Of a stretch of DNA of 64,000 nucleotides, positions 23,661-34,395 are shown piece after piece. The DNA is from Brachypodium distachyon (Eukaryota; Streptophyta; Magnoliopsida; Poales; Poaceae). Location of the stretch: assembly GCF_000005505.3 (NCBI RefSeq), contig NC_016133.3, forward strand, positions 44,295,237 to 44,359,236. The letters are read 5' to 3'. The notes under the pieces were generated by a model. That model worked only from the letters and a program-made list of their open reading frames with translations, had not been told where the DNA came from and did no database searches. The position numbers were made by a program, and so were the translations under genes. Positions within the stretch are counted from its first letter, which is position 1. Each line of letters starts with the position of its first letter.

Positions 23661-24345
23661 ACAATTTGCGCAACAGAGAGCAATGAATCAAATCGAAACG
23701 TGGCGGAGGAAGACCAGAAAGCGTGTCCCGCCTAGGATCCGACGAGGTTCTGCGGAAGCAGCACCTGGACGACCTGCTCTAGGAGAAGGCGCGGCTAGAG
23801 GCGGGCCGCCGTACCCGGCCCCCGCCAAGGTCCGACCGCACATTGTGCCCGCTCGTACTCGGCAACCGCCATGCACCCGTGGGCATCGGTCGACAGAGAT
23901 CCGGAGGTAGGGGACGGAGGAGCTGATGGGCGGCGGCGGTCGCTCACTGACCCAAGATCGACGAGGGGCTGCTCCAGCGACAAGATCAGGTGGCAGGCGA
24001 CCGGATCGGGGTGACCTCGAGAGGCGGCGGCAACCGGATCCACGAGGAGCTGATGGGCGGCGGCGGCGACCGGATCAGGGCGTACTCGAGGGGCAGCGGG
24101 GCCTCGATCTGGATCGATGTAGGTGGGGGCTGCGAAGAAAGAGCCTTCCCGATCGATGTTGTCCCCGGCGGCATCTCGATCCGGAGGAGTTCTACTGGAT
24201 CGAGTGAGAAGGAGAAAAGGAGATATTTAGGGCGAAGGTGGGGCCTAGTTTTTTGGAATAGCCCAGGTTCCCATCGTAAATGGCCCAGGTTCCCATCGTA
24301 AATGGCCCAGGTTCTCATAGAAAATGGTCCAGTATTTATTCAATA
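23661..24345. repeat. GC-rich block ending in a short tandem repeat
   Basis: The GC-rich segment has repeated GAGGAGCTGATGGGCGGCGG units (about 23918 and 24042). It ends in about 2.5 tandem copies of a 24-bp unit, ATGGCCCAGGTTCCCATCGT (24257-24325). ORFs here are by-products of composition and I do not accept them as genes. The block may be the leader of a decayed element. Confidence 0.45.
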
Positions 24346-25568
24346 CTGTATCCTGGGCCAGATTTCGGATCTTCATGGGCCAAACGGATGGACCTGATAC
24401 AGTCTGCCGAGGATCCCAGGAGCTGAAAATTCGTGCTCGTTCAAACCTGGGATGCTAGGATGAGAAAACGCACGGAGTAGATGCTAGGACCCCTAGAACA
24501 CGAGACCTGAAACAAGTCGCTCGGCTCCCACCTTACTCACCGGAAACATCGAATCGTTGTAGAGGAAAACCAACCGCGCTCGTCAAATAAAAAAACTATG
24601 CGCTCCCACAAGAGGAAAACTGTCTGGTAGGAATAGACCACGTGGCGCGGTGCTCTGCCGACTGTAATGAATAACTTGGTCACAAGAAAAACTGTAACAA
24701 ATAAATTCCCTTTTTTAATAAAAGAATAAAAAGAAAAATAAACAAGAAAGAAAAAGAGAAACCCTAGACCCTCTTAGGGCTTTCACAATGTGCCAAAAAC
24801 TAAATCTGCAACATATGTTCAGTTTCGCACCGATGCTAAATTCTAAATTTTCTGCAGTGTATAGGATGCCAAATTTACATGCAAAGTGGACCCACCAAAC
24901 AATAAACTAAGGGCGCGTTCCGAAGTTCTCTGGCTTCCCGAAATCCGTCGATCCGGCTTCTAAATAGCGATTCCTGATTCACGGCCGGAGCGAGGAACGT
25001 CCGCTGCTGCTCTGTGGTTCAAGTGGGCTTGAAAGCCCAAACTCCCTAGGGCCAGTAGAGAGGATTCGTCCTCCCAGCCCAGTCAAGAACGGCAAGGAAG
25101 AAATCAGGGATGCGGCCATGGACATAGACGAAGAGAAACAGGGGAGGCGGAGGGGTTTCACTGGCATCCGGCGGCCAACGGATGGCGAGGGACGGCACAA
25201 CACGGGCCAGGCTAGGGCTAGAATAGGGCGTCGAGGCAGTCATCCAGGGGTAAGGCATGGACGTCGCGGGCGCAGGAAGCCGTGAATCGACGGCGGCGAC
25301 CGGGCCAGAACGGCCGTGACGGAGCCGAAGGCGTGAGTCCGTCGACTGCGAAGGGGACGGTAGCGGGGCCTGCTGAAGTCCAGTGCAACAGAGGAGGGGC
25401 TAGGCGGCGGGGAAGGCCCTCCTGACGGCTAGGGTTCCGGCCTCTCCATGATTGGACTGAGAAAATGGTGGTGCTCGCCTGCTCGGGCAGAGAAGGAAAA
25501 GAACCAAGAGAAGGTAAAACGAATCGTTTTTCACTTAAGCGGAGCTGTAATTTTAGCTGCTTCGAGTT
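24346..25568. other. intergenic, no gene recognised
   Basis: Mixed AT- and GC-rich DNA. The ORFs on both strands (24979-25580) overlap each other, have no recognisable motif and show no splice context. Confidence 0.35.
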
Positions 25569-25831
25569 TTGTTGTTCCACAAATCTCCAAAAGGGTCGCT
25601 ATGTGATTTTTACATGAAAATGACCCCGCTTCTTGGAACTAGCTCCGCAGAGCTGGCTTGTTCGGTGACACTCCATGATGGATTTTACGGAAGCTGGAAG
25701 TTGGAGGATCTCCGAACGCTCCCTAACCAGATTTCCGCCGCACCTTCCTCTCCCTCAACCGTCCAAGACCATCTCTCCGCCTCCGCACAGTGCCTTGCGC
25801 TCAGGTCCGTCTGTGCCCCTGCCCCAGCGCC

Positions 25832-26051
25832 CATGGCCGCCTCTATGCCCCTGCGTTGCCTCCGCCGGCTCCTGCGAGCCCCACCACCATCGCCGCCTGC
25901 TTCCAGCGCAGGTCTGCAACGATTCATTTCATCGGCGCCAGAGGTGGAAGGCAGGTCCATCAATTTGTTTATTCCTCAACCAAATTTGGAACCGGAGCAG
26001 CCAAAATTTTCTAATTTGTCATCGGTCTCACGATGTGATCATGTGGGCTAG
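25832..26051 (+). pseudogene. possible first-exon fragment with a mitochondrial-presequence-like head
   Basis: From the ATG at 25832 the frame reads MAASMPLRCLRRLLRAPPPS, then a Ser/Ala-rich stretch and LQRFISSAPEVEG. This arginine-rich, acid-free pattern ending near RFISSA resembles a plant mitochondrial targeting peptide. The frame then runs about 35 residues further without a recognisable domain and stops just before a LINE insertion. No matching downstream exon was found on the far side of the LINE. It may be a decayed gene, an exon copied by a transposon, or chance. Confidence 0.3.
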
Positions 26052-26089
26052 AAGCTGAATTGTCTCTTTTTTTTAAGAAGGAAGATTTA

Positions 26090-29000
26090 ATTTATTGTAG
26101 GAGGGGATTTTAACATTAGCAGGGCCCTGAGGATAAAAATCATAACTATGTTCACTCTGGTTTCATTGACTCTTTTAATCCCATTATACATGCTTATAAT
26201 TTGAGGAAAATTGCTTTAAATGGGGGCAAGTTCACTTGGAGTAACAACCAGGACCCTCCTGCTTTGGTAAAACTTGATAGAGTACTTATGTCTGCAATTT
26301 GGGAAGATATCTTCCCCTTAGTTACAATCAGGAAGCTCCCTAGGTCACTTTCTGATCATAATGCCCTTTTACTTTCTAGCGGTGGATCCCATCCTCATAT
26401 AAAACATGGTTTCAAATTTGAGTTGGCCTGGCTCAAATAAGCTGACTTCCTTAGCAAGCTTAGAGAGATTTGGTGTGAACCTATCAGAGCTAAGTCTATC
26501 TTGGACATTTTACACATCAAGATTAAGAGATGTAAAAAATATTTTAGGGGCTGGGGAACAAATCTTTCTGGTCAAATGAAAAAGGAAAGAAAATCTTTGA
26601 AAAAGGAGTTGGATAACTTAGAAATTCTGGAGGAAGATGGATTACTTTTGCCTGATATGTGCACTAGGAAAGTGGCAATTATGACTAGATTACATCATCT
26701 GTATGCTGAGGAGGAGCACTATTGGTTTCAGAGGTCCCATCAAAAGTGGCTTTTGGAAGGGGGCTGTAATTCAAAGTATTTTCATAGAATTGCTAATGGG
26801 AGGAAAAGGAAGAATACCATTTTTTCTCTGGAAGCTGAGTCTGGTAATATTTCTGATCCTAAAATGTTACTGCAACATGCAATTGATTATTATAGAGCTT
26901 TGTTTAGACCCTTTTCTGAGGATGAAGTGAGTTTTGCCCTTTTTGCTATGGAAACTAACAAAGCTCTTGGTCCTGATGGACTTCCTATTGAGTTCTTTCA
27001 AGCTAGGTGGGAATTTATGAAACTTGATATTATGTATCTTTTTCATGAGTTTCACAAGGGGAGTTTAGACATTCATGGGCTCAATTATGGGGTGATCACT
27101 TTATTGCCTAAGATTTCGGATGCTTGCAAAATTCAACAGTTTAGGCCTATTTGTCTGTTAAACTGCTTGTACAAATTAGTTACCAAGGTTCTTTCTATTA
27201 GACTTGATTCTGTCATGCATAAGCTGATTAGTATTCATCAGAATGCATTCATTGGGGGGAGATATATAGTTGATGGTATCCTTTCCTTACATGAAATCAT
27301 GCATGAGGTTAAAAGACAAAACACCACTGGTATTTTTCTGAAACTTGATTTTGAGAAAGCCTATGACAAGGTTGATTGGGCATTTCTGCTGTCTTGCATT
27401 GAAGTTAGAGGTTTTTGTTCTAATTGGATCTCCTGGATTAGTAAAGTCTTGTGTAATGGGACAGTGTGTGTTAAGATGAACGACATGATTGGCTCTTACT
27501 TCCAGAGTTTTAAAGGGGTTAGGCAGGGTGACCCTTTGTCCTCTTCTCTGTTTAATTTTGCTGCTGATTGTCTCACTAGAATGATCTTTATAGCATAGTA
27601 TAATGACTTATTTCTGGTTTGATACCTCATTTGTTACCTCCCGGTATAGCCTTGATTTCTGGTTTGATACAATTTTATGTATTGAACATGACATGGATAA
27701 GGCTGTCAATTTGAAGCTGCTTTTCTATTCTTTTGAGCTGATGTCTGGTCTCAAAATTAATTTCCTCAAGAGTGAGATTTATATAATTGGAGGGGACAAC
27801 CTCATTGTCCAATCATATTCAGATCTTTTTGGTTGTAATGTTGGGGAAATTCCTTTTTCTTATCTGGGAGTGCCTGTTGGTGGCTCCAGGCTCCTGAGCA
27901 AACATTGGGATTTTCTTTGTGCCAAAGTGGCCAAAAAGTTAGATGCCTGGAGAGGTGGCTCCCTTTCCTCTGAGGGTAGGGCTGTGCTAATTAAAGCCTG
28001 CCTAGAAAGTGTGCCTACTTATCATATGTCTATGTATAGACTACCTAAGAATGTTGTTGAGAAGCTTGACAAGTCTAGGAGAACCTTCTTCTGGCAAGAA
28101 AATTGCAATAAGAAAAAGTATCATTTGGTTAAATGGTCCAGGGTTTGCAGACCCAAGGAGAAAGGGGGTTTGGGGTTTAGAAATATTGAGGCCTTTAATA
28201 CTGCCCTTCTGTGCAAGTGGTGGTGGCGCTTGGAAACCAAGCAGGGAATGTGGCTGCATTGTATTGGCTAAATACATGAGAAATGCCTCTGTTGCTTCTG
28301 TGACTGTCAAAATTAATGACTCTCCTTGTTGGAAGGATCTTATGAAAGTTAAAAGTCTCTACCTGGCTGGTAGGAAAGGTGTTGTTGGCTCAGGAGACAT
28401 TATTAGGTTTTGGGAGGATTCCTGGTGGGGAGAAGCTCCACTCTACCAGACTTACCCTAAGCTGTTTTTGTTTTGCAACTCTAAGGATACTTCCATTGCT
28501 GTGTTTAAACATGATATTCATGATGTATCCTTCTCTAGATGGTTGCATGGTCCTCTAGCTTGCTACTGTGGTTCAGAACCTTGTACTCACTGACACTCCT
28601 GATACCTTCCTTTGGAAATGGGATGCTAAGAAGGTGTTCACTGTCAGTTCTTTGTATAATCATTTGTGTAGAAATGTTGCTAGTCCCAATTTCTCCTTCA
28701 TCTGGAAAGCAAAGTTGCCTCTTCAAATCAAAATCTTCCTTTGGCAAGTTTTCCTGAACTCCATTTTGACTAAACACAATATGATTAAGAGGCAGTGGCC
28801 TGATAGCCCAAAATGTTATTTTTGTCACAAGAATGAAACTATGTTACATCTTTTCTTTGAATGTACTGTGGCTAGAGTGGTGTGTGGGTGCCTGGGCTAC
28901 TTGCTTGGTATTGATATGATACCCTCTTCAACCTGGCAATACTTTATCTGGATGAGACGTTTTGTCCCTGGTTTAAAAACCTTTTTCGTGGAAGGCCTTG

Positions 29001-29569
29001 GTGCGGTTTGCTGGGCTATATGGAAAAGTAGAAACTCTGTTTGTTTCGAGAGAAAAATTGTTCATCATCCTACAGCTATTGTGTTTCTTCTGTGCTCCTT
29101 ACTCCAATACTGGGCTGAGATGCAGAAGGATCTGAAGATGCGACAGGGGATCGTGGAGGGGGCACTTGAACTTCTGCAAGCTACAATCAGACTTCGGCGT
29201 CTACACCAGGCTGCGAGACCAGGCGACTGATTCTGAACTTCGTCAGTCGAAGACTCTAGCTTTGCTGATATTTTGTTTCGTCCTCGCACACTTGCTTTAC
29301 CTTTTGGCCCCCGCGTGGGCTATGTTCATCGCTGTTTCTCTGTAACTCCCATGTTTGATGGGTTGAATAGTACTCTGTTGGTGGCAGCAGGTTTTCGTCC
29401 CATAGTGATCCTCCCGAACCGGGTGGATCACAGTGAGTTTCTTGCTGGTGTCCGAATCAGCTTCTTTCCACCATCCCCTTCTTTTACTGCTTTGCTGTAA
29501 AACTTGAGACTACGTTGTTTCTGTTTGTTGAAATGGAAAATGGGGGAAGTTACCCGATTCAAAAAAAAG
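26090..29569 (+). mobile_element. 5'-truncated L1-clade LINE with 15-bp target duplication
   Basis: The element is bounded by perfect copies of AAGAAGGAAGATTTA (26075-26089 and 29570-29584) and ends in a short A-tract. It starts in the middle of the endonuclease domain, at the GGDFN motif, so the 5' UTR, ORF1 and the endonuclease N-terminus were never copied. Order thereafter is endonuclease end (SDHNALLL), reverse transcriptase, then a zinc-binding C-terminal zf-RVT domain (CYFCHKNETMLHLFFEC). It is dead: a frame slip near 26120, TAA at 26438-26440, TAG at 27596-27598, and later frame slips near 28270 and 28590. Confidence 0.93.
26201..29230 (+). pseudogene. LINE ORF2 remnant: endonuclease end, reverse transcriptase, zf-RVT
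   Basis: Readable pieces are 26201-26440 (LDRVLMSAIW...SDHNALLL), 26501-27598 (FRPICLLNCLYKLVTKVLS, then KLDFEKAYDKVDW and GVRQGDPLSSSLF), 27603-28271 (LMSGLKINFLKSE, YLGVPVGGSRL, RVCRPKEKGGLGF) and 28568-29230 (zf-RVT). The YADD catalytic box expected between the QGDPLSS and LMSGLKINF motifs is absent. In its place is a scrambled stretch with a near-identical 17-bp sequence (ATTTCTGGTTTGATAC) at about 27610 and 27656. The enzyme could not be active. Confidence 0.9.
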
Positions 29570-29599
29570 AAGAAGGAAGATTTATTCTAAATTGCAATT

Positions 29600-29990
29600 T
29601 GGCACTTTAATTTGTACAGGGACGGGCAAAACACTGTTGTGGGAGCATGGACCTGGAAGAGGCAAAACGCGTCCAGAGTCTGACGACCGACCCAGGCACC
29701 CAGCCCACTGGTTTCCCCGACTCCTCTCAAGCACGTCTCCACCCCCCTCCCCTCGGGCCCCGGCGTCTCCGCCACGAGTCGGCGACCACCGCGTCCTACC
29801 GGACTACAGTAGACGGAGAAGGAGACTCGCCGGGCCGGAGCGCTCTAGGTCCTTTCCTCGTCGTCCTTGGGCGAGCTGCACGCGACGAGCCCCCCGTCGG
29901 CCTCTCCACGTCCCTGCAACTACAAGGTGCCTTCGCCGCTCCTTTCAACTAGAATCGGTTTTGTTCGTTAAACTTACAGCAATCTTGTCC
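29600..29990 (+). promoter_or_regulatory. possible promoter and 5' UTR exon of the downstream acidic-protein gene
   Basis: GC-rich, C/T-rich leader-like DNA follows the LINE. A possible splice donor (CTACAAG/GTGCC at about 29930) and AACCCTAG telo-box-like motifs near 30020 and 30056 fit a first non-coding exon and intron start. The next gene (34396) has a clear splice acceptor just upstream of its start and so needs a 5' UTR exon. A 4-kb intron filled with elements is possible but unproven. Confidence 0.3.
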
Positions 29991-30099
29991 TTCGTGTAAT
30001 CTCTGCGGGATACTTAGAACCCTAGAAATCCACAGTTATTCTCCAACGATCCCTAAAAACCCTAGCCAGACCTGAAGGATTCAGTCGTGATTGATTCAG

Positions 30100-30494
30100 T
30101 TGATAAAGTTTTGCTTGAAACGTCGCACGTTTGTTTCATCTTGTAGATTACCGGTGGCGATTTTGGGAGGAAACCCGTGTGGGTTCAGTCGCCTTTTTTT
30201 TCTTCTTCTTTCGAGGACACTTCAAACGCCATTTACTTTTAGATTTACCTGTGGAGTTCCCGATTTGGAGACATTGGGCAATATTCGGCATAAACCGGTT
30301 GATATCAAGGGCAAGTCTTTGGCGAATAGGGAGAATTTTTCTGTAGCTCACAAGTATAATCTTCTAGATAGTCGGGGTGTAAAGGCCGCAGCTGTGTGCC
30401 TTGAGCCTCCCCGTGATGCTCTTGAGCAACAGGCTAGAGTGTGTAATATGACATTTCCTTATTAATACAACTCCCTATTCCAGCGCAAAAAAAA
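30100..30494 (+). mobile_element. probable short retroposon 3' end with poly(A)
   Basis: The block ends ACTCCCTATTCCAGCGC followed by 13 A, typical of plant LINE/SINE 3' ends. An open frame at 30265-30465 lacks known motifs. No target duplication could be matched, so the 5' boundary is uncertain. Confidence 0.45.
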
Positions 30495-30971
30495 AAAAAC
30501 ATACCCTTTTGTCTCGCATAAAGAAGTGCAGACACTTTCTGTCCTCGAGTTCCTTGGGTTGGAAATAATTGAGCATCATTCATTGCCTAGTGCGATCTCT
30601 TCCGCTCTAACCTATGCTGTGTGTGCCTTGTTGTACACATGATATTCTGTGTTGTTTGTTGCAAGGATGGAGTGCAATGGAACACCTCGAAGGCTTGAAC
30701 TTTCTTATTATTATATTGGGTATTACTTTCAAATGGCAGTTGAACATCTTATTCTTATGGCCTATTTAGGGTGGTGAGTAATACCTTTAGGGCCTCTTCC
30801 ATCATAGTGAACTCTCTACTTGTATCCTGACTTCATAATGCAGCTCTGGCTGGCCAATTTGATTTTTTTGTACTACTCACACACTTGTTCAGGACATGTG
30901 AAATTTAGCTTGTTTCGCAATATATGTTTCTGCAGCGTCAAGGATCCAAGTAAGCTTCAGTTTTAGAATAA

Positions 30972-31962
30972 GAGTTAAATGCACGGGAGGTCCTACAAGT
31001 ATGGCGTTGTGTCATCTAGGTCCTAATAGTATGAAAATGCAGTTTTGGGTCCTAAAAGTACTTTCAGTGTGTCACCGGCGGTCCTAAGCACGCCGGAGGG
31101 TCTGACCTGTAGACGTGTCATGTTGACCCATTTTGACTGGCCACGTAGGATTAAGAAAGGGCAGTAGGAAAAGGCCCAGCCTTCCCCCGGGAACGCGTTG
31201 AGGTTGAGCCGGTAGGTGAGCTCCCCGACGGGTGCCACGACGGCCGTCTCCATCACCTTCTCCGGCGGGCGCTCGTTGGTGGCAACGTGGATTGGGTTCC
31301 GCGTGGAGATGTTGGAGGTGCCGGGGGTGTGGTAGAGGCTGCCTTTTAGTGGGGCGGAGCTTGAGCATGGAGATGAAGGGCTGTCTCGTGGTGCGTTGGA
31401 GAGGTAGACGGAGAGGGCGTTGGAAGGCGTGAGGACGATGGATTCGCGGGTGATGATTTGGGAGTCGTCGTAGATGACGATGGTGGACCAGCGGGTGGCG
31501 CCCAGGTAGAGGTCGAACTCCGGGAAGACGACGCCGTCGTCGGTGCCGCCGCCATGGTCGTGGAGGAAGGTGGCCCGAAGGAGGTACCGGGTGCAGGTGG
31601 TGACCTTGAGGTGTAGCAGTACTTGTTGCCGTCCGCCGGGAAGTAGCGCAGGCTGCTGTACTGGGTGCTGCTGCGCTGAGGAGAGGAAGAAGAAGGGGGG
31701 ATGGTGATGGCGGTGCCGGAGGTGATGAGCCCGGGGTATTTCTAGGGGGGCAGAATGCAATTTTAACTCCCCTTTATTAATCCTATGTGGCCGGTTAAAA
31801 TGGGTCAACATGACACGTGGGCAGGTCAGACCTGCTCTGGCGTGCTTAGGACCGCCGGTGACACACTTAAAATACTTTTAGGACTCAAAACTGCATTTTC
31901 ATACTATTAGGACCTAGATGACACTACGCCAATACTTTTAGGACCTGCAATGCATTTAACTC
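30972..31962. mobile_element. long-TIR (Mutator-like) element carrying a receptor-kinase gene fragment
   Basis: Both ends begin GAGTTAAATGCA. The inverted repeats extend about 190 bp with high identity, including TAGGTCCTAATAGTATGAAA and CACCGGCGGTCCTAAGCACG in opposite orientation. The core is unrelated GC-rich DNA encoding part of a malectin-like ectodomain. Long TIRs plus a captured gene segment fit a Pack-MULE. No convincing 9-bp duplication was found (TTAGAATAA versus AAAACTAGT), so the superfamily call is provisional. Confidence 0.8.
31158..31745 (-). pseudogene. captured fragment of a malectin-like receptor kinase (ectodomain)
   Basis: The minus strand reads PGLITSGTAITIP, then SSLRYFPADGNKYCYT. 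A one-base frame slip near 31610 follows, and then LKVTTCTRYLLRATFLHDHG, FPEFDLYLGATRWSTIVIYD, SNALSVYLSNA, GSLYHTPG, STRNPIHVATNERPPEKVME and ELTYRLNLNAFPGEGWAFSY. These are successive blocks of the plant malectin_like domain found in LRR- and CrRLK-type receptor kinases. About 50-60 residues usually found between the GSLYHT block and the NERPPEKVM block are missing, consistent with deletion during or after capture. No kinase domain or signal peptide is included. The fragment ends at the TIRs on both sides. Confidence 0.85.
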
Positions 31963-32412
31963 AAAACTAGTAAGTAAACATTTACAAATTCATCCCATGG
32001 TCCAATACTTAAATGATAAACGGGTGCTCAGCTGCTCATGCGTCTAATTAATGCTAATATGTATTTTAAAAAAATTGATGTACGCTGCCTCACCGCTTCC
32101 TTTTCTATTAACTTCCGTTTGAAATACCTTACTATCCGCTGGGCTGAACACAGTAGTAGTAGTAGTTACTTTTTACCCTGTAACCATCCATGTGTTTTCA
32201 GCCTTATTTGTTGAAAATAAACAAAGGGGCACAGTTAAATTCATGAATATTAGTGAAGTGAAATAATGTGGTTCTAGTTTAATTTAAGCTTACTTAAGCA
32301 GTGTCCTTTGCCTACTTGAATCAGGAGCCGACATAATTCTGCACTTATAAACCCAAGCCGTACCAAACTTTACATAATTTGTACGAGACTGTCAGGAAGT
32401 TTAATAAAGCAG

Positions 32413-33577
32413 AAGTTGCATTGCGGATCATTGAACTTGGCTGGTGAGAACAGTTTAGTCCAAAAAGTTGCAAATCCTGCATTTTATGTTTAAACAATCT
32501 GTTCTCTTTTCATATGCGCTTTTGGGGTAGGCATTTCCAGTGATTGACCTCGGTTTATAACCAATTTTGCACAAATAGGACTCAACTTGACATTAACGTT
32601 CAACTGCAGTCCAAATTTCTCTTTTTGGGCCTAATCTGGGCACGCGTGATGTGTGTGCTAACATGGGCGAAAGTCGATGAATGGAGTTTGTAGCAAATGC
32701 TAGCCACCATAATTCTACAGAAACACTCCTCCTTCCTTTTCTCTTCAACCCACGGTCCAGGCGTCCAGCCCTCATTGTCGCACTATTTCCTCACACTTCC
32801 CCTTGCTGAAATTCCCCTTTCCAAAACCCCTAACCCTAGGTTAGCCAAGATCAGAAATCCTCCTTCTCTGACAAGCAATTCCCCTCTCTGGTCGCTTGTC
32901 TGCACTTCTGTTGCTCTGCACCACTTGGTTGCTGGTTTGTCCTGTACCGTCGCCACTGAAGGAGTACTGAGTCCACCGCCTTGCTAACGGTTATGTTGGG
33001 GTGCATTTGGTACACTGGATAGACATTTTCAGATTCTAGGCCAGATTATACCTAAACCATGACGAATCTCAATGTCAAACCCCCACTGAGCACAGTACCG
33101 TCCAAACCTAGATGTAAGAGGGGAGAAAGCACTTACCGTAATCAGGAGGGTCAACATTGGGCGGTCATCGACAAGATTCCAGGGCCGGCGCTGATCGCAC
33201 GCACATCAATCACTAGCGCGCCTGACCGTCCTCCACCCATCTGCTTCACCTCGAGCACGTCATTTACACAGAAGCTGAGAAGTTTGTTTGCCTTTACCTC
33301 ACGTGCAGCAGGCATGAAGTGAGGGCTGGACTGCTGGTAGAAGGGGAAAAGGAAGGATGTTTCTGTAAAATTTTGGTGGCCAACATTTTGCTAGAAAAAC
33401 TTTCCATCCATCGACCTTCATCCACGTGAGTACACTCGTGTCCAGATTACCCCTCGAAAGTGAGATTTGGACCGTGTGTGAACAGTAATGTCAAGTTGAG
33501 TGATTAAAATGCAGGATATACAATTTGTTGGACTAAACTGTACCCACCTTCCAAGTTCAGTGACCCCCATTGCAATT
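32413..33577. mobile_element. second long-TIR element, possibly Mutator-like
   Basis: The left end (TTGCATTGCGGATCATTGAACTTGG, then ACAGTTTAGTCCAA and ATCCTGCATTTTA) is matched in inverted orientation at 33480-33577. A further shared block (CTCAACTTGACATTA) lies inside both arms. The core (32690-33330) is leader-like, with CCTAACCCTAGG at about 32827, and a frame 33059-33322 with no recognised motif. It may hold captured promoter or exon DNA. No target duplication was identified. Confidence 0.65.
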
Positions 33578-34369
33578 TCCTATTTTAAGAAACATTGCGA
33601 CATTGGGAAAAGTGAAGAAAAGAAGTAGTACATTTATTCCATAATACAGGCTTTATTTGCCTGCGCAATGGTCAGTGACTTTAAGTCTTTTGGTTCGAGT
33701 ACATGTTGTCTTTTGTGAAAAGAGTTCCTGGATACTTGACCGGAATTTTTCATTGGCTCAACTGAAAAATGGTCTTTGGAATTCCATCAACTCTTGGGCC
33801 TTGGCACTTTGTCACAAAGTTACAGGATCGTAGTATCATATCATTTGGTAGGGTACCCTCTTAGAGATTATACTGGTGTGGTACATATTTTCTTGTATAA
33901 TAAGAGTTGCTGAAAAAGTGAGAAGTATTATTGGTTTGTGTCTGCTGATTGGTTTCAACATTCTAACGGAAGTTGGCAAGTGAAGGGTGAAGATTTTCCC
34001 CAATTTTCTCTATCTTTAGTGCTTTTAAGGTGCGAGTAAGTTTGTGACTCAGGATTTCTGTGTTACTGCACTCTATAGCAGCTAGTCTTGGCCACCTCAT
34101 TTTTTTATTTTATCACTAATAGTTTGCTGCCAGCTGTTGAGAAGCTGATCACAGTTTCACCGAGCGAACTGCCGCCCTCTTTTGTCTTTGCACTAGCTAA
34201 TATGATGGCATTTTCCGTAACTTCATTTTTAAAACTATTTCTGTGATTTTTTTTTGTTTTGTTATCTGATTACCTAGATTTTGCATATATGTGTGTGTTA
34301 CCCTTTTTGTAGCCTATGATCTAATTTCCCCATTGTTGTTCATATTTGCAGGTGTCATACACCCCTTCC

Positions 34370-34387
34370 ATGCTAAGGCACCACTAG
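34370..34387 (+). promoter_or_regulatory. short upstream ORF in the leader of the acidic-protein gene
   Basis: A five-codon ORF (MLRHH, stop TAG) lies 8 bases upstream of the main ATG. It is inside the leader, after a probable splice acceptor (CATATTTGCAG, exon from about 34352). It could lower translation of the main ORF if the leader is as predicted. Confidence 0.5.
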
Positions 34388-34395
34388 TTCCGTGA

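Noticed and set aside
23683..24301. Several overlapping GC-rich ORFs on both strands
   Set aside because: They overlap in every frame, contain internal repeats and show no domain or splice context.
25832..26051. Assignment of the presequence-like frame to a named mitochondrial enzyme
   Set aside because: A faint similarity to dehydrogenase subunit N-termini is confined to the targeting peptide, which is not diagnostic.
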